Below, piece by piece: positions 26,938-35,003 of a DNA stretch of 64,000 bases. The notes below the pieces were generated by a model, which saw only the letters and a list, made by a program, of their open reading frames with translations, had not been told where the DNA came from and made no database searches. Source of the stretch: Oxalobacteraceae sp. CFBP 13730. GTDB lineage: Bacteria; Pseudomonadota; Gammaproteobacteria; Burkholderiales; Burkholderiaceae_D. Every line of letters starts with the position of its first letter. Within the stretch, counting starts at the first letter, position 1. The translations under genes and the position numbers were made by a program. The stretch is from assembly GCA_014841835.1 (NCBI GenBank), contig JACYUQ010000003.1:372001-436000 (forward strand), given 5' to 3'.

Positions 26938-27471
26938 TTACTGCAGCGGCTGGGTACGGAAGTGGTCGCCATCGTCGCTGTCATCGATCTCGTGATGATG
27001 ACCGCCAGCGCCGTGCACGTGACCGTGCTGGATTTCTTCGGCGGTTGCAGCGCGCACGTCGACCACGGACAGGTCGAAACGCAGTGCCATGCCGGCCAGT
27101 GGATGGTTGCCATCCAGGACGACCTTGTCGTCAGCGATTTCGGTGACGGTGAAAATCACCGGCTCGTCGTCGCCGTTTTCGGCCACGCCTTCGAACTGCA
27201 TGCCGACTTCAATCGGTTCCGGCAGGCGCGAACGCTCTTCAACCTTGACCAGCTCTGGCTCGTAGTCGCCGAACGCGTCGTCTGGTTCCACCTGGATCGT
27301 CGAGGCGTAGCCGGTTTCTTTGCCGTCCAGCTCTTCTTCGATCTTCGGCAGGGTGTTCTCGTAGCCGCCGTGCAGGTACACCATCGGCTGGGAGCCCTCC
27401 TCGATCAGATTGTTCTGGGCATCCGACAGTTTGTAATTAACCGTCACGACTGTGTCTTTAGCAATCTTCAT
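26938..27471 (-). CDS. slyD: FKBP-type peptidyl-prolyl cis-trans isomerase, SlyD-like
   Basis: 177 residues with the SlyD plan: FKBP halves flanking an insert-in-flap domain, with MVYLHGGYENTLPKIEEELDG, EPDDAFGDY and DGNHPLAGMALRFDLSV. The tail carries a short His-rich segment (HGHVHGAGGHHHE), as in metal-binding SlyD proteins. It catalyses proline isomerisation and may act as a nickel chaperone in the cytoplasm. The start at 27471 has a good ribosome site (aaagga); an alternative 15 bases upstream is less likely. Confidence 0.92.
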   Translation of the reverse strand: MKIAKDTVVTVNYKLSDAQNNLIEEGSQPMVYLHGGYENTLPKIEEELDGKETGYASTIQVEPDDAFGDYEPELVKVEERSRLPEPIEVGMQFEGVAENGDDEPVIFTVTEIADDKVVLDGNHPLAGMALRFDLSVVDVRAATAEEIQHGHVHGAGGHHHEIDDSDDGDHFRTQPLQ

Positions 27472-27498
27472 CGTCCATCCTTTCATTGTGAGCTGCGG

Positions 27499-27543
27499 AT
27501 TATACTCTCGATGGGTCTAGGCCCCGCTTCGGCTGGTTATAAT
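27499..27543. promoter_or_regulatory. Divergent -10 elements for slyD and roxA
   Basis: A TATAAT on the minus strand (27499-27504) fits slyD transcription. A TATAAT on the plus strand (27538-27543) ends only 5 bases before the roxA start codon, which predicts a leaderless or nearly leaderless mRNA. No good -35 boxes are visible for either. Confidence 0.45.
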
Positions 27544-27548
27544 GTCGC

Positions 27549-28670
27549 ATGAAAAAATTACCGCTTTTGGGGAATCTTTCCCCCGCTGAATTCCTGCGCG
27601 ATTACTGGCACAAGAAACCGCTGCTGATCCGCGGTGCCATCCCAGGCTTCAAGCCGCTGCTCAAGTTCGAGAAGCTGGCCGAGCTGGCCGCGCTGAACCA
27701 TGTCGAATCCCGCCTGGTGTCGCTGCGCGACGGCGAGTGGGACATGCAGCACGGCCCTCTCACCGAACTGCCCGCGCGCAGCGAGCCGAACTGGACGATG
27801 CTGGTCCAGGGCGTGAACCTGCATGACGAGCGCGCCGACGAGTTGCTGCGCCAGTTCCGCTTCGTGCCGGACGCCCGCCTGGACGACCTGATGGTGAGCT
27901 TCGCCACCGATGGCGCCGGCGTCGGCCCCCATTACGATTCGTACGACGTGTTCCTGCTGCAGGCGCACGGCAAGCGCCGCTGGCGCATCGGCGCGCAGCA
28001 GGACCTGACGATCATCGAAGGCTTGCCGCTCAAGATCCTGGCCAATTTCGAGGCCGAAGAAGAGTTCGTGCTCGAGCCGGGCGACATGCTGTACCTGCCG
28101 CCACAATACGCGCACGACGGGATCGCCGAAGGCGAATGCATGACGTATTCGATTGGCTTCCGTTCGCCGTCGTTCCAGGAACTGGGCGAATCCTTCCTGC
28201 AATTCATGGCCGATTCGATCGACCTGCCGGGCCGCTACGCCGATCCCGAATTGCAAGAAACAAAGAACCCGGCCGAGATTCCGAAGCACATGCTCGCCAC
28301 CGTCACCGAAGAACTCAACAAGGTGCGCTGGGATGAAGAAGACGTCACCATCTTCCTCGGCGAGCACATGTCCGAGCCGAAGCACAATGTGTTCTTTACG
28401 CCGCCCGCCAAACCGCTGACCTTCGGTCGCTTCATGGAAACGGCGGCCAAGCGCGGCGTCAAATTGTCGAGCAAGACGCTGATGCTGTACCGCGGCAAGA
28501 ACGTGTTCATCAATGGCGAATCGCTGGCCGCCGGCCGCGCCGACAAGGTGGTACTCGACGTGCTCGCCAACGAGCGCCGCATCGATGGCGCCACTCTCGG
28601 CAAAGCCACCGACGACGTCACCGAGTCGCTGTACGCGTGGTATCAGGACGGCTGGGTCGAGCTGGGCTGA
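27549..28670 (+). CDS. roxA: Ribosomal protein-arginine 3-hydroxylase (JmjC/cupin, RoxA/YcfD-like)
   Basis: 373 residues, the normal RoxA length. The Fe(II) ligands appear as H-x-D in GPHYDSYDVFLLQAHG and a distal histidine in LPPQYAHDGIAEGE, with the winged-helix tail afterwards. The family hydroxylates an arginine of ribosomal protein L16 using 2-oxoglutarate and O2, an oxygen-linked modification of the ribosome. The ATG lies 5 bases after a TATAAT box. The start is supported by the family-typical opening LGNLSPAEFLRDYWHKKPLL. Confidence 0.92.
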   Translation: MKKLPLLGNLSPAEFLRDYWHKKPLLIRGAIPGFKPLLKFEKLAELAALNHVESRLVSLRDGEWDMQHGPLTELPARSEPNWTMLVQGVNLHDERADELLRQFRFVPDARLDDLMVSFATDGAGVGPHYDSYDVFLLQAHGKRRWRIGAQQDLTIIEGLPLKILANFEAEEEFVLEPGDMLYLPPQYAHDGIAEGECMTYSIGFRSPSFQELGESFLQFMADSIDLPGRYADPELQETKNPAEIPKHMLATVTEELNKVRWDEEDVTIFLGEHMSEPKHNVFFTPPAKPLTFGRFMETAAKRGVKLSSKTLMLYRGKNVFINGESLAAGRADKVVLDVLANERRIDGATLGKATDDVTESLYAWYQDGWVELG

Positions 28671-28672
28671 CC

Positions 28673-29149
28673 ATGGATGCCCGCGCGATCCCGTTCGACA
28701 CCCGGCGCGATTGCGAGGCGCAGTTTCTCGCCATCGTCACGGCGGCGCAGCACAGCCTGCGCCTGTTCGATCCGGATGGGGCGGTGTTTGCGCTGGGCAC
28801 GATCCAGGTGGATGCGGCGCTGCGCGCTTTTCTGCAACAGGGCGGCACCTTGCGCCTTGCGTTGCACGAGCCGGGCCACATCGAGCGCCACTTCCCGCGC
28901 TTCCTGCGCCTGCTGCGCGACTACGGGCATGCCTGCGAATGCCGCCAGACACCGAAAAATCTGCGGCAGCTGACCGACTCGTTCTGCATCGCCGATGACC
29001 AACACGTGATCCGGCGCTTTCACAGCGACCACATGCGTGGCGAGGCCAGCTTCGACGATCCACGCGCCGTCGATGTGCCGCATCATCGGTTTGAAGCGAT
29101 CTGGGAAGCATCGCGTCCCACACTCCAACCGACCACCACCGGACTGTAA
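28673..29149 (+). CDS. Small conserved protein with phospholipase D-like fold (DUF7931-type)
   Basis: 158 residues. It opens with the family-like segment FDTRRDCEAQFLAIVTAAQHSLRLFDPDG, has a middle LRLALHEPGHIERH, and later DSFCIADDQHVIRRFHSDHMRG, resembling one half of a PLD-like domain without an HKD motif. It starts 2 bp after the roxA stop and is therefore in that operon. The function is unknown. Confidence 0.7.
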   Translation: MDARAIPFDTRRDCEAQFLAIVTAAQHSLRLFDPDGAVFALGTIQVDAALRAFLQQGGTLRLALHEPGHIERHFPRFLRLLRDYGHACECRQTPKNLRQLTDSFCIADDQHVIRRFHSDHMRGEASFDDPRAVDVPHHRFEAIWEASRPTLQPTTTGL

Positions 29150-29441
29150 CGCACCCGGCGGGCATGTGTCGTTGCCCCCTAGTTACTTTCCGGGCATTCG
29201 GTCGTGTGCGTAGCATCTTGTAACAATATAAAGCTTATCAAAGCGGAAAATTCTTACACCACAGCATGTGTTCGCTATTGCGAAACTGTAAAATTGTCTA
29301 TAATATCAATCAGGAAGGTTCCGTTGCGCCCGTGGCAGTCTTGCTATTTGTGAAGGCACGAGAATTCCATCGAGAAATAATTACCGGTAATTATTATTCG
29401 TATCAAGTAGTTCTACTTTTGTAAATACTAAGGAAAAAACC
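29150..29441 (+). promoter_or_regulatory. AT-rich promoter region and long leader of the small lipoprotein gene
   Basis: A 292-bp low-GC region. A good -10 box TATAAT lies at 29299-29304, with ttgcga 15 bp upstream as a weak -35, implying a leader of about 130 nt. The leader holds a perfect 20-bp palindrome at 29376-29395 and an AT-rich, aagga-type ribosome site before the ATG. Strong expression is likely. Confidence 0.55.
29376..29395. promoter_or_regulatory. Perfect 20-bp palindrome in the lipoprotein leader
   Basis: The sequence aataattaccggtaattatt is perfectly self-complementary, lying about 75 bp downstream of the -10 box and 46 bp upstream of the start codon. It could be an operator for a dimeric regulator. 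It is too symmetric, with no loop, to be an ideal RNA hairpin. Confidence 0.5.
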
Positions 29442-29723
29442 ATGAAAAAATCCCTGCTGATCGCTTCCCTGTTCGCTGTTACCCTGGCTGCTTGCGCTAA
29501 GAAAGAAGAAGCTCCAGTCGCACCAGTGACCGAAACCCCAGCTGCTGTCGTCGCTCCTGCTGACGCAACCATGCCAGCTGCTGATGCAACCGCTCCAGCT
29601 GCTGCTGCTGCTGACGCTGCTGCAACCGACGCTGCTGCTGCTGCAACCACCGCAACCGACGCTGCTGCTGCTGCTCAGACCTCGGCTACGCAAGCTGCTG
29701 ACGCTGCTGCTACCACCAAGTAA
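29442..29723 (+). CDS. Small alanine-rich lipoprotein
   Basis: 93 residues. The signal peptide MKKSLLIASLFAVTLAAC has a canonical lipobox with C18 as lipidation site. The mature part is a KKEE head followed by about 70 residues dominated by Ala, Thr, Asp and Pro with near-repeats (ADAT, AADAAATDA). It is probably an extended or helical outer-membrane tether like Lpp-type lipoproteins, but without a recognisable domain. Codon use is strongly biased to gct/gca/acc, unlike the GC-rich neighbours, and suggests high expression. A strong terminator follows. Confidence 0.8.
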   Translation: MKKSLLIASLFAVTLAACAKKEEAPVAPVTETPAAVVAPADATMPAADATAPAAAAADAAATDAAAAATTATDAAAAAQTSATQAADAAATTK

Positions 29724-29743
29724 TTCGTTACTCGGTAATGAAG

Positions 29744-29770
29744 AAACCGGCCTGCGGGCCGGTTTTTTTA
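29744..29770 (+). terminator. Rho-independent terminator of the small lipoprotein gene
   Basis: A 9-bp stem (aaaccggcc / ggccggttt) with a tgcg loop is followed by a run of T. Confidence 0.9.
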
Positions 29771-29813
29771 CGCCTGTTACTTTGCGAGGCCCGCTCCCAT
29801 AATCCCGATGCGC

Positions 29814-29841
29814 GTAAAAAAACCGGCCAATCGGCCGGTTT
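29814..29841 (-). terminator. Rho-independent terminator of bamC
   Basis: A 9-bp stem (aaaccggcc / ggccggttt) with a 4-base loop; on the minus strand it is followed by a T-run. The stem is the same as in the convergent lipoprotein terminator 60 bp away. Confidence 0.88.
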
Positions 29842-29860
29842 CTTGTTGCCACAACGAGGA

Positions 29861-31054
29861 TTACTTCAGCTCGTTGTTCAGCAGCGTCAGGATCTTGGTC
29901 GTCGTTGGCGAGGTTTCTGCCTTGCCGTCGTTGGTCTGCACCGACACTTCGCTCACGTTTGCGCCCTGTGCGGCCTTGACCAGCACGCGGTAGCGCTGGG
30001 CTTCCTTGGCAGCGTCTTCCGACTTGCCGAACGTGAACAGACGCTTGAAGAAGCCGTCCTTGGTATCGACCGCATCCGGATCGACGTAACGCACGAAGTA
30101 GATGCCCTGCACGCGGTCACGGTCTTCGACGGTGAAGCCGACGCGATCGAGCGCCAGGCCGACACGGCGCCATGCCCGGTCGAAGCCCTCATCGACCTCG
30201 ACCTTGTCACCCACCAGCTTGGCATGCTGTGGCGCCAGCGGCGCGTTGGCGACCATGGCTTCGGCCGGCGCCACTTCTTTCGCGCCCGTCAGCAGCGCAA
30301 CGATGCGGCTCAGGTATTGCGACTCCAGGCCCGGATCGTTGGGACGCATGGTCCAGGTGGTGGTTTCGCTTTGCGGGCCAGTCAGGACTTCTTCGGCGCC
30401 GCGGTGGCTGACCCAGATCTCGGTCGAACCATCCGGCAGGCGCTCGAGGCGCGTCCGGTACTTGTCGCGCTCGCCGGTCGAGTAGGCGCTGTCGAACACG
30501 CGGCCGATGGCGCGGCGCACGAAGTCCTGCGGGATCTTCGAACGGTTCTCGACCCAGGCGGTTTCCATGGTGCCGGTGGTGGCCGACTCGGTCTCGAGCG
30601 CGAAGCCCTGCTCTTCCCAGAACTGGCGCAGTTGCGGCCACAGCTGTTCAGGCGTTTGCTTGACCACCAGCCAGCGCTGGTCGCCATTGCGCTGCACGCT
30701 GACGGCGTCGGTCGAAATCGGGCCGATCGGCTGGCCGGATGCCGAGACACCGGCCACCGCAGGCACGCCGCTGGCAGCTGCCGCAGCCTGGCCTTGCTGG
30801 AATTCGGATGCAGTAGCGACGCCACGGCCATCCGGGATCGCATAGCGGTTATCGCGCTGCAGCTTGGTCAGGTCGGGCGGCACGTCCAGCGGTGCGGCCT
30901 TCTTGGTGCCCTTGTAGTCGACTTTGTCGCCACTGAAAATCGTGGTGCAGGCTGCCAGGCTGAACGCGATGACCGTGAGCGAGAGCACACGGGCGGCGGC
31001 AGGAGCGTTGATCAGGGATGCGCCGTTTGAATTCTTAGTCTTGCGAATAGTCAT
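29861..31054 (-). CDS. bamC: Outer membrane protein assembly factor BamC (NlpB)
   Basis: 397 residues. A lipoprotein signal ends in the lipobox SLAAC (C36 from the chosen start), followed by the BamC amino-terminal unstructured region (TIFSGDKVDYKGTKKAAPLDVPPDLTKLQRDNRY) that contacts BamD in the family, then two helix-grip domains. The start MTIRKTK at 31054 is chosen because a longer upstream frame runs through dapA codons. It lies 40 bp downstream of dapA, the dapA-bamC order known from many Proteobacteria. Confidence 0.92.
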   Translation of the reverse strand: MTIRKTKNSNGASLINAPAAARVLSLTVIAFSLAACTTIFSGDKVDYKGTKKAAPLDVPPDLTKLQRDNRYAIPDGRGVATASEFQQGQAAAAASGVPAVAGVSASGQPIGPISTDAVSVQRNGDQRWLVVKQTPEQLWPQLRQFWEEQGFALETESATTGTMETAWVENRSKIPQDFVRRAIGRVFDSAYSTGERDKYRTRLERLPDGSTEIWVSHRGAEEVLTGPQSETTTWTMRPNDPGLESQYLSRIVALLTGAKEVAPAEAMVANAPLAPQHAKLVGDKVEVDEGFDRAWRRVGLALDRVGFTVEDRDRVQGIYFVRYVDPDAVDTKDGFFKRLFTFGKSEDAAKEAQRYRVLVKAAQGANVSEVSVQTNDGKAETSPTTTKILTLLNNELK

Positions 31055-31094
31055 GTCGTTCGATATCAGGTCAGTAACCCGAACCCTTGCGGGT

Positions 31095-31979
31095 TCAGGA
31101 TGGGGAATGAACGCCGGCTTCCACCAGGGCGGCACGTACGATCTCGTGGTATTGGGAGGACAGCGGCGCGAGCGGCAGGCGCAGGCCGGCCGGCATCTTG
31201 CCCATCTCGGCCAGCGCCCATTTGACGGGCACCGGATTCGGTTCGACGAACAGCCTGGCGTGCAGGCCAAGCACGCGGTTGTTGATCTCGAGCGCGCGGG
31301 CAATGTCGCCATTCATGGCGGCCACGCACAGCTCGTGCATGGCGCGCGGGGCGACGTTGGCGGTGACCGAGATATTGCCGGCGCCGCCGCAGAACATCAG
31401 CGCCATCGCGGTCGGATCGTCGCCCGAATACACGGCGAAGGATGTATCGACCATCTTGAGCAGTTCGATGCCGCGCCCGATATTGCCGGTGGCGTCCTTG
31501 AGGCCGACGATGTTGTCGATCGGCGCCAGGCGTGCGACCGTCTCGTTGGCCATGTCGGCCACGGTACGGCCCGGCACGTTGTACAGGATGATCGGCAGGT
31601 CGACGGCTTCGGCGATCGTGCGGAAGTGGCGATACATGCCCTCTTGCGTCGGTCGGTTGTAGTACGGCACGACCTGCAGGGACGCGTCCGCGCCGACCGA
31701 TTTCGCATGACGGGTCAGCGCGATGGCTTCCACGGTCGAATTGCCGCCAGTACCGGCGATGACAGGGATGCGGCCGGCGACATGGTCGACGGCCAGCTTG
31801 ACGAGTTCGCAATGCTCTTCCGGCGACAGGGTCGCCGATTCGCCGGTCGTGCCCACGATGACGATCGCGTCGGTACCTTCGGCGATATGCCAGTCGATCA
31901 GCGCGCGCAGGGCATCGCGATCGACGGTGCCGTCTTCGAACATCGGGGTGACGATTGCTACGATACTGCCCTTAATCAT
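31095..31979 (-). CDS. dapA: 4-hydroxy-tetrahydrodipicolinate synthase
   Basis: 294 residues. It condenses pyruvate and aspartate semialdehyde in the lysine/diaminopimelate pathway. Family residues are visible: the GTTGESATL loop, Tyr in [17 protein letters not shown], the Schiff-base lysine in VGLKDATG, and SGDDPTAM. The start [12 protein letters not shown] at 31979 is the canonical amino terminus. It precedes bamC and follows a methyltransferase gene on the same strand. Confidence 0.96.
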   Translation of the reverse strand: MIKGSIVAIVTPMFEDGTVDRDALRALIDWHIAEGTDAIVIVGTTGESATLSPEEHCELVKLAVDHVAGRIPVIAGTGGNSTVEAIALTRHAKSVGADASLQVVPYYNRPTQEGMYRHFRTIAEAVDLPIILYNVPGRTVADMANETVARLAPIDNIVGLKDATGNIGRGIELLKMVDTSFAVYSGDDPTAMALMFCGGAGNISVTANVAPRAMHELCVAAMNGDIARALEINNRVLGLHARLFVEPNPVPVKWALAEMGKMPAGLRLPLAPLSSQYHEIVRAALVEAGVHSPS

Positions 31980-32034
31980 AATCTTTGGACCGTGCCATTC
32001 ATTTAAAAATCTGATTGTAGCGGATAGCCCGCCC

Positions 32035-32622
32035 CTATGGTTCATTCCTGACCACAATATGGTCGAGCCATGCCTCGGTTTTACCATACGCAGGGCCGGC
32101 AGCGCACAGGCGCTGCACCTGCGCCGGATGGGGCCGCTCCACGTGGCCATCCTCGTACGCCAGCACCTGCAGGCCACCATCCTGGGCCAGCGTCAGCAGT
32201 TCGCCGGGCGCGAGCAGGAACGCCGGATTCGACGGCTTGCCATAGACCTCGTTGCCTTGCGCGAAGGTTTCGTAGATCAGGATCCCGTCGGGCCGCAGGC
32301 TGGTGGCGATTTGCGCAAACAGCGGCCGGTGCAGGTAATTGGTGACGACAATGACGGCAAAGCGCCCGGCTTCGAAGGGCCAGCTTGCGCCATCGGCCTC
32401 GAGATCGCAGGCCCGCGTCGTCACGCCCTCGGCCGCGCTGGCTGCCAGCGCTACCGGATTGCGATCGACGGCCAGCACCTGCAAACCCTGCGCAGCCAGC
32501 AGGCGCGTGTGGCGCCCGCTACCGCAGGCCAGGTCGAGCGCCTCGCCTGACCGGGCCAGCGGCGCGAAGCGTGCCACCCAGGGCGAAGCGGGCAAGGCCG
32601 CGATGTGGACGCTCGTGGTCAT
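32035..32622 (-). CDS. Class I SAM-dependent methyltransferase (TehB-like)
   Basis: 195 residues with motif [16 protein letters not shown], a downstream acidic residue in [11 protein letters not shown], and [28 protein letters not shown], as in TehB-like and tellurite-resistance related methyltransferases. The substrate is unknown. The start at 32622 lies 4 bp after the stop of the site-2 protease gene; a longer frame from 32679 would overlap that gene and is rejected. Confidence 0.85.
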   Translation of the reverse strand: MTTSVHIAALPASPWVARFAPLARSGEALDLACGSGRHTRLLAAQGLQVLAVDRNPVALAASAAEGVTTRACDLEADGASWPFEAGRFAVIVVTNYLHRPLFAQIATSLRPDGILIYETFAQGNEVYGKPSNPAFLLAPGELLTLAQDGGLQVLAYEDGHVERPHPAQVQRLCAAGPAYGKTEAWLDHIVVRNEP

Positions 32623-32626
32623 CGGC

Positions 32627-33280
32627 TCAGAGCAGGAAGAACGTGAATGGCGTGGCTGCCAGCTGCACCAGATAACCACCCAGCGCCATCACCGGCGTGA
32701 GCCAGTAGCCAACAACCTTGAGCATCACCAGCGCCAGCACAATGAAGAAACCGTAAGGCTCAATGCGGGCAAACGCATAGGCGGCGCGGTGCGGCAGCAT
32801 CGCCGTGACCACCCGGCCACCATCGAGCGGCGGGATCGGCAGCAGGTTGAAGGCCATGATCAAGAGGTTCGTGATGATGCCGGCCTGCGCCACCTTGTGC
32901 GGGAATTCTTCGCCAACCTGGAAGAACACGAGCAGCACACCCAGGATCAGCCACAGCACGGCCATGATGAAGTTGGCCAGCGGGCCGGCCAGCGCCACCC
33001 ACGCCATATCGCGTTTCGGATTACGCAGGCGCCCGAATTCGACCGGCACTGGCTTGGCGTAACCGAACACAAAACCGCTGAACAGGAACATCACGATCGG
33101 GATCACGATCGTGCCCCAGATATCGACGTGCACCAGCGGATTGAGGCTCATGCGCCCCTGCGAATAGGCGGTATTGTCGCCAAAATACTTGGCGGCGTAA
33201 GCGTGGGCGGCTTCATGCAGCGTAATCGCAAACAGGACCGGCAGCGCATACACCGCGATGGTGCGAATCGTTTCTTCCAT
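32627..33280 (-). CDS. Site-2 protease-type membrane metalloprotease (M50 family)
   Basis: 217 residues with about five membrane helices. The zinc motif HEAAH (HExxH) lies near residue 22 and the second motif NLLPIPPLDGGR supplies the aspartate ligand. There is no PDZ domain, so this is the short, rhomboid-sized M50B form rather than RseP. The substrate is unknown. It sits in a gene string with the Sua5/YciO, methyltransferase, dapA and bamC genes. Confidence 0.9.
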   Translation of the reverse strand: MEETIRTIAVYALPVLFAITLHEAAHAYAAKYFGDNTAYSQGRMSLNPLVHVDIWGTIVIPIVMFLFSGFVFGYAKPVPVEFGRLRNPKRDMAWVALAGPLANFIMAVLWLILGVLLVFFQVGEEFPHKVAQAGIITNLLIMAFNLLPIPPLDGGRVVTAMLPHRAAYAFARIEPYGFFIVLALVMLKVVGYWLTPVMALGGYLVQLAATPFTFFLL

Positions 33281-33361
33281 GGGGGCTGATTCTATCAGAG
33301 CGCAGCGCGTACTTGACCGGTGGAATACTTAAGGCAACCTTGCAGGCTGCAGCCCGACTGA

Positions 33362-33985
33362 TTACAGGCCGAACGCCGCCGGGTCGCCCCTGCCCTCGCG
33401 AATCAGCACCGGCTCGGGGCCGGTCAGATCGATCACGGTGGTGGCTTCCAGCATGCCAGCACCGCCGTCGATGATCAGTTCGATCTGCTTTTCGAGGCGC
33501 TCGCGCACTTCATCGGGATCCGACAGCATGTGCTCGTCGCCTGGCAGTTGCAGGGTGGTGCCGATCAGTGGCTCGCCCAGTTCTTCGAGCAGCGCCAGCG
33601 TGATCCGGTTTTCAGGCACGCGCAGGCCAATCGTCTTGCGCGACGGGTGCGACAGGCGCCGCGGCAGCTCGCGCGTGGCTTCCAGGATCACCGTGTACGG
33701 GCCTGGCATCGTTGCCTTGAGGAGGCGATATTGCGTGTTGTCCACGCGCGCGTACTGCGCCACTTCGGACAGGTCGCGCACCAGCAGCGTCAGGTGGTGC
33801 TTGTCATCGACGCCACGGATACGGCGCAGCTTCTCGACCGCGTTCTTGTCGTCCAGCCGGCAGACAAGTGCGTAGGCAGAATCGGTCGGCAGCGCGACGA
33901 TGCCGCCGGCGCTGACGATCTGCGCGGCCTGCTTGATCAGGCGCGCTTGCGGGTTTTCAGGGTGAATCTGGAAAAACTGGCCCAT
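33362..33985 (-). CDS. L-threonylcarbamoyladenylate synthase family protein (Sua5/YciO/YrdC)
   Basis: 207 residues with the YrdC-like fold: GGIVALPTDSAYALVC, KLRRIRGVDDKHHLTLLV, PGPYTVILEATRELPRRL and the KTIGLRVPEN motif. It corresponds to the YciO branch more than to TsaC itself. Family members make the threonylcarbamoyl-AMP used for tRNA t6A, though YciO paralogues may act elsewhere. The ATG at 33985 has an aaggac ribosome site. It lies 17 bp downstream of htpX. Confidence 0.87.
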   Translation of the reverse strand: MGQFFQIHPENPQARLIKQAAQIVSAGGIVALPTDSAYALVCRLDDKNAVEKLRRIRGVDDKHHLTLLVRDLSEVAQYARVDNTQYRLLKATMPGPYTVILEATRELPRRLSHPSRKTIGLRVPENRITLALLEELGEPLIGTTLQLPGDEHMLSDPDEVRERLEKQIELIIDGGAGMLEATTVIDLTGPEPVLIREGRGDPAAFGL

Positions 33986-34002
33986 GGATGGTGTCCTTGT
34001 TA

Positions 34003-34881
34003 TTAGTTAGGCAGCGACTGGAGCGCGGCAATGCGCTGCTCCATCGGCGGGTGGGTCGAGAACAGCGCGCCCCAGCTACCGCCGCTGCCGGAGATGCCCG
34101 ACGCCGACATCGCTTTCGGCAGGGCGCCCGGCGCGAATCCGCCCAGGCGGGCCAGCGCGTGCTGCATTGGCACCGGGCTGCCCATCAGTTTGGCGGCGCC
34201 GGCGTCGGCGCGGAATTCGCGCTGGCGCGAGAACCAGGCCACGATAATCGAAGCCAGCAGGCCGAACAGGATTTCGCAGACCATCACGGTGGCGTAGTAG
34301 CCGATGCCCGGCGCGTCGCCCTCTTTACGGAACAGCACCTTGTCGACAAAGAAGCCGACCACACGCGCAAAGAACACAACGAAGGTATTGACCACGCCCT
34401 GGATCAGCGTGAGCGTGACCATGTCGCCATTGGCGATGTGGGCGACTTCGTGACCCAGGACGGCTTCGACTTCATCCTGGTTCATGCTTTGCAGCAGACC
34501 TGTGGACACGGCGACCAGCGCCGAATTCTTGAAGGCGCCGGTGGCGAACGCATTCGGCTCGCCATCATAGACGGCAACCTCGGGCATGCCGATGCCGGCG
34601 CGCTCGGCCAGGCTGCGCACGGTGTCCATCAGCCACTGCTCGGTGGAATTGGCCGGTTGCTCGATCACGCGCGCACCGGTCGACCATTTGGCCATCGGTT
34701 TGCTGATCAACAGCGAGATGAACGAACCGGTAAAGCCGATGACGAGCGACATCACCGCCAGCGAAGCGAAGTCGATGCCCTGCGCCGAGACGGCGCGGCC
34801 AAGACCGAGCACGTTCATGACCAGCGACAGCACCAGAACGACGGCGAGATTGGTGGCGAGGAAAAGAACAATACGCTTCAT
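34003..34881 (-). CDS. htpX: Membrane-bound zinc protease HtpX
   Basis: 292 residues with two amino-terminal transmembrane helices ([20 protein letters not shown] and about 40-65), the zinc motif HEVAH in [14 protein letters not shown], another pair of helices, then the third ligand region [14 protein letters not shown]. It degrades misfolded inner-membrane proteins together with FtsH. ATG 34881 is supported by a caggag ribosome site; an in-frame TTG nine bases upstream is unlikely. Confidence 0.95.
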   Translation of the reverse strand: MKRIVLFLATNLAVVLVLSLVMNVLGLGRAVSAQGIDFASLAVMSLVIGFTGSFISLLISKPMAKWSTGARVIEQPANSTEQWLMDTVRSLAERAGIGMPEVAVYDGEPNAFATGAFKNSALVAVSTGLLQSMNQDEVEAVLGHEVAHIANGDMVTLTLIQGVVNTFVVFFARVVGFFVDKVLFRKEGDAPGIGYYATVMVCEILFGLLASIIVAWFSRQREFRADAGAAKLMGSPVPMQHALARLGGFAPGALPKAMSASGISGSGGSWGALFSTHPPMEQRIAALQSLPN

Positions 34882-34903
34882 GGCGGACAACTCCTGAATT
34901 AAT

Positions 34904-34932
34904 GACAGGATGCCAATATTGGGCTTCCTGTC
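34904..34932. promoter_or_regulatory. Nested inverted repeat upstream of htpX
   Basis: Outer arms gacagga/tcctgtc enclose the 10-bp palindrome ccaatattgg (34913-34922). It lies 23 bases upstream of the htpX start codon and could be an operator or a leader hairpin. Confidence 0.4.
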
Positions 34933-34935
34933 GGA

Positions 34936-34961
34936 AAAATCAAGGGCAGACTCGCCTGCCC
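34936..34961 (-). terminator. Rho-independent terminator after the esterase gene
   Basis: On the minus strand gggcag/ctgccc (6-bp stem, 6-base loop) is followed by ttgattttt. It lies about 43 bp after the esterase stop. Confidence 0.6.
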
Positions 34962-35003
34962 CACGATCTCCAGCACGTCGTTCGGGCGGCGCGGGCTTTC
35001 ACA

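Noticed and set aside
31055..31312. An 86-residue amino-terminal extension of BamC
   Set aside because: It overlaps dapA in another frame, and the lipoprotein signal lies near the chosen start.
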